Position numbers and translations under genes: made by a program | Notes under the pieces: generated by a model | Told to the model about the DNA's origin: nothing | What the model saw: only the letters and a program-made list of their open reading frames with translations | Database searches by the model: none | Shown here: piece by piece, positions 39,279 through 39,914 of the stretch | How positions within the stretch are numbered: position 1 is the first letter of the stretch | Layout of the letters: each line of letters opens with the position of its first letter | NCBI GenBank assembly: GCA_009885525.1 | Contig: VFKN01000133.1 | Coordinates: 1-39,914 of the forward strand | Length of the DNA: 39,914 nucleotides | Direction of reading: 5' to 3' | Origin: Anaerolineaceae bacterium | Lineage (GTDB): Bacteria; Chloroflexota; Anaerolineae; Anaerolineales; Villigracilaceae

Positions 39279-39291
39279 TCTCATCTCACGC

Positions 39292-39326
39292 AAAAAAGAC
39301 TCGCGGCAAAACCGCGAGTCTTTTTT
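39292..39326 (+). terminator. Rho-independent terminator between the two DUF4870 genes
   Basis: AAAGACTCGCGG-CAAAA-CCGCGAGTCTTT followed by a T-run. The left arm also has an A-run, so it may work in both directions. It separates the two small genes into different transcripts. Confidence 0.92.
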
Positions 39327-39370
39327 ATTTAATATGATAGACTCGCCGCATAACAACAAAGGAGAATGTC

Positions 39371-39805
39371 ATGAACGAACAAATGCCGCAAGTTCCGCCT
39401 GTGCCGCTTACACCTGAAGAAGAACGTCAGTGGGCAATGATCGCCCATCTGGGTGTGTTGTTAAATTTGGTTTCGGGATTTTTAGGCCCAATTGTTCCAC
39501 TGGGTATATATATGATCTATAAGGATCGTTCGCGTTATGTTGCGTATCAATCCTTACAGGCGTTAATTTTCCAGCTGATCTGGTGGGTCGGCGGCGGCGT
39601 CATTGCAGGAATTGCATGGGCGATTACAGGCGTGTTAAGTGCGGTAATCATTGGCTTATTATGCATTCCCATTGCATGTGTTTTCAGCGCAATGCCTTTG
39701 GTGGCGTTGGGGTACGGTATTTACGGAGGCATCCAGACCAGTCAGGGACAGGATTTCAAATATTGGCTGGTCGGTGATTGGGTACGCAGCACGCTCACTG
39801 GATAA
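39371..39805 (+). CDS. Small membrane protein, DUF4870 family (second copy)
   Basis: 144 aa, longer than its neighbour by a proline-rich start (MPQVPPVPLTPEEERQW). QWAMIAHLGVLLNLVSGFLGPIVPLGIYMIYKDRSRYVAYQSLQALIFQ is the DUF4870 core, followed by hydrophobic helices and a tail GIQTSQGQDFKYWLVGDWV that parallels AYQGQDIKIPMVTDFI of the preceding gene. The two are probably diverged members of one family. AAAGGAG lies upstream of the ATG. It is the last gene in the window and ends 51 bp before a CRISPR-like repeat. Confidence 0.82.
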   Translation: MNEQMPQVPPVPLTPEEERQWAMIAHLGVLLNLVSGFLGPIVPLGIYMIYKDRSRYVAYQSLQALIFQLIWWVGGGVIAGIAWAITGVLSAVIIGLLCIPIACVFSAMPLVALGYGIYGGIQTSQGQDFKYWLVGDWVRSTLTG

Positions 39806-39856
39806 TAGACGTTATCGGAAATTAGCCAGCAAAGATTAACTCTTCTACTTCAAGCC

Positions 39857-39914
39857 GTTTTCAATCCCGAAGGGATGGCAAGGTTATAGAAAACGGCGCA
39901 AATTCGCATCAAAT
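39857..39914. CRISPR. Probable first CRISPR repeat and part of first spacer, cut by the window end
   Basis: The 38 bp at 39857-39894 begin GTTTTCAATCCCGAAGGGAT and end GGTTATAGAAAAC. The ends are inverted (GTTTTC / GAAAAC) and the middle has ATCCC-GAA-GGGAT. Length, GTTT...AAAC ends, and the CAATCCCnnnGGGAT element are typical of CRISPR repeats in filamentous and environmental bacteria. The 20 bp that follow (39895-39914) would be the start of the first spacer. Only one repeat is visible, so the array is not proven; 39806-39856 would be the short leader. Confidence 0.55.

Noticed and set aside
1-39914. tRNA, rRNA or replication origin
   Set aside because: No cloverleaf, rRNA core sequence or DnaA-box cluster was recognised by eye; a tRNAscan/Infernal run would be needed to exclude small RNAs fully.

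Overview
ORGANISM. From about position 1035 rightwards the window reads as one chromosome segment of an environmental Chloroflexota bacterium, most likely an Anaerolineales-type MAG. This is inferred from three things: the style of the proteins (very large surface NHL/beta-helix proteins, PAS-kinase-NarL fusions, TGS-nucleoside kinase); the many intergenic hairpin families (TGTCATTGCGAG..., TGTCACCCTGAGC..., AAGGTTG heptamers); and the exopolysaccharide gene content. No rRNA or tRNA was seen. The first ~1 kb is different. It holds the 3' end of a betaproteobacterial-looking gcvT, a complete betaproteobacterial-looking gcvH and, on the other strand, a TPR fragment. All are joined at abrupt breakpoints, so this end may be a chimeric contig end or foreign DNA. 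LAYOUT. (1) 1-1601: TPR fragment, gcvT 3' end, gcvH, a GGGAGAGGG hairpin repeat, then the C-terminal part of a membrane glycosyltransferase-like protein. (2) 1738-4416: a one-polypeptide two-component system (PAS-PAS-HisKA_3-HATPase-REC-LuxR) followed by a small degenerate receiver protein. (3) 4717-9027: a 1436-aa secreted protein with a beta-propeller, beta-helix, InlB-type repeats and two copies of a C-terminal module. (4) 9296-24006: a long plus-strand surface polysaccharide locus. It begins with a strong promoter, a perfect palindromic operator and a winged-helix regulator. Nucleotide-sugar enzymes, a Wzm/Wzt ABC exporter, a putative glycosyltransferase, methyltransferases, a GT-C membrane protein, a Tat-exported alkaline-phosphatase-superfamily enzyme and a PseB-like dehydratase follow, ending at a bidirectional terminator. 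A phd/vapC toxin-antitoxin pair with a frameshifted toxin sits inside it. (5) 24193-32027: a tightly packed minus-strand operon, transcribed GT2 - WbqC - methyltransferase - WecE - GT2 (GtrB/DPM-like) - histidine phosphatase - ketopantoate reductase-like - nucleoside kinase. (6) 32049-38855, minus strand: glpK-glpD, prfC, an aquaporin and fmt. (7) 38967-39805: two small DUF4870 membrane proteins. (8) 39857 to the edge: what looks like the first repeat of a CRISPR array, cut by the window end. HOW THE GENES FIT TOGETHER. Regions 4 and 5 converge and together look like one locus for building, exporting and decorating a surface glycan. Sugars are made by an epimerase, a GDP-fucose-synthase-like enzyme, PseB and WecE; glycosyltransferases and methyltransferases assemble and modify the chain; Wzm/Wzt exports it; membrane and periplasmic/extracellular enzymes may decorate it. 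Region 6 provides glycerol catabolism plus housekeeping translation genes. The most distinctive non-genic feature is the density of palindromic and heptamer repeats. Several lie inside genes in frame (glpK and the 550-aa glycan gene) or form gene ends, and three long hairpins carry outer arms that differ from copy to copy.
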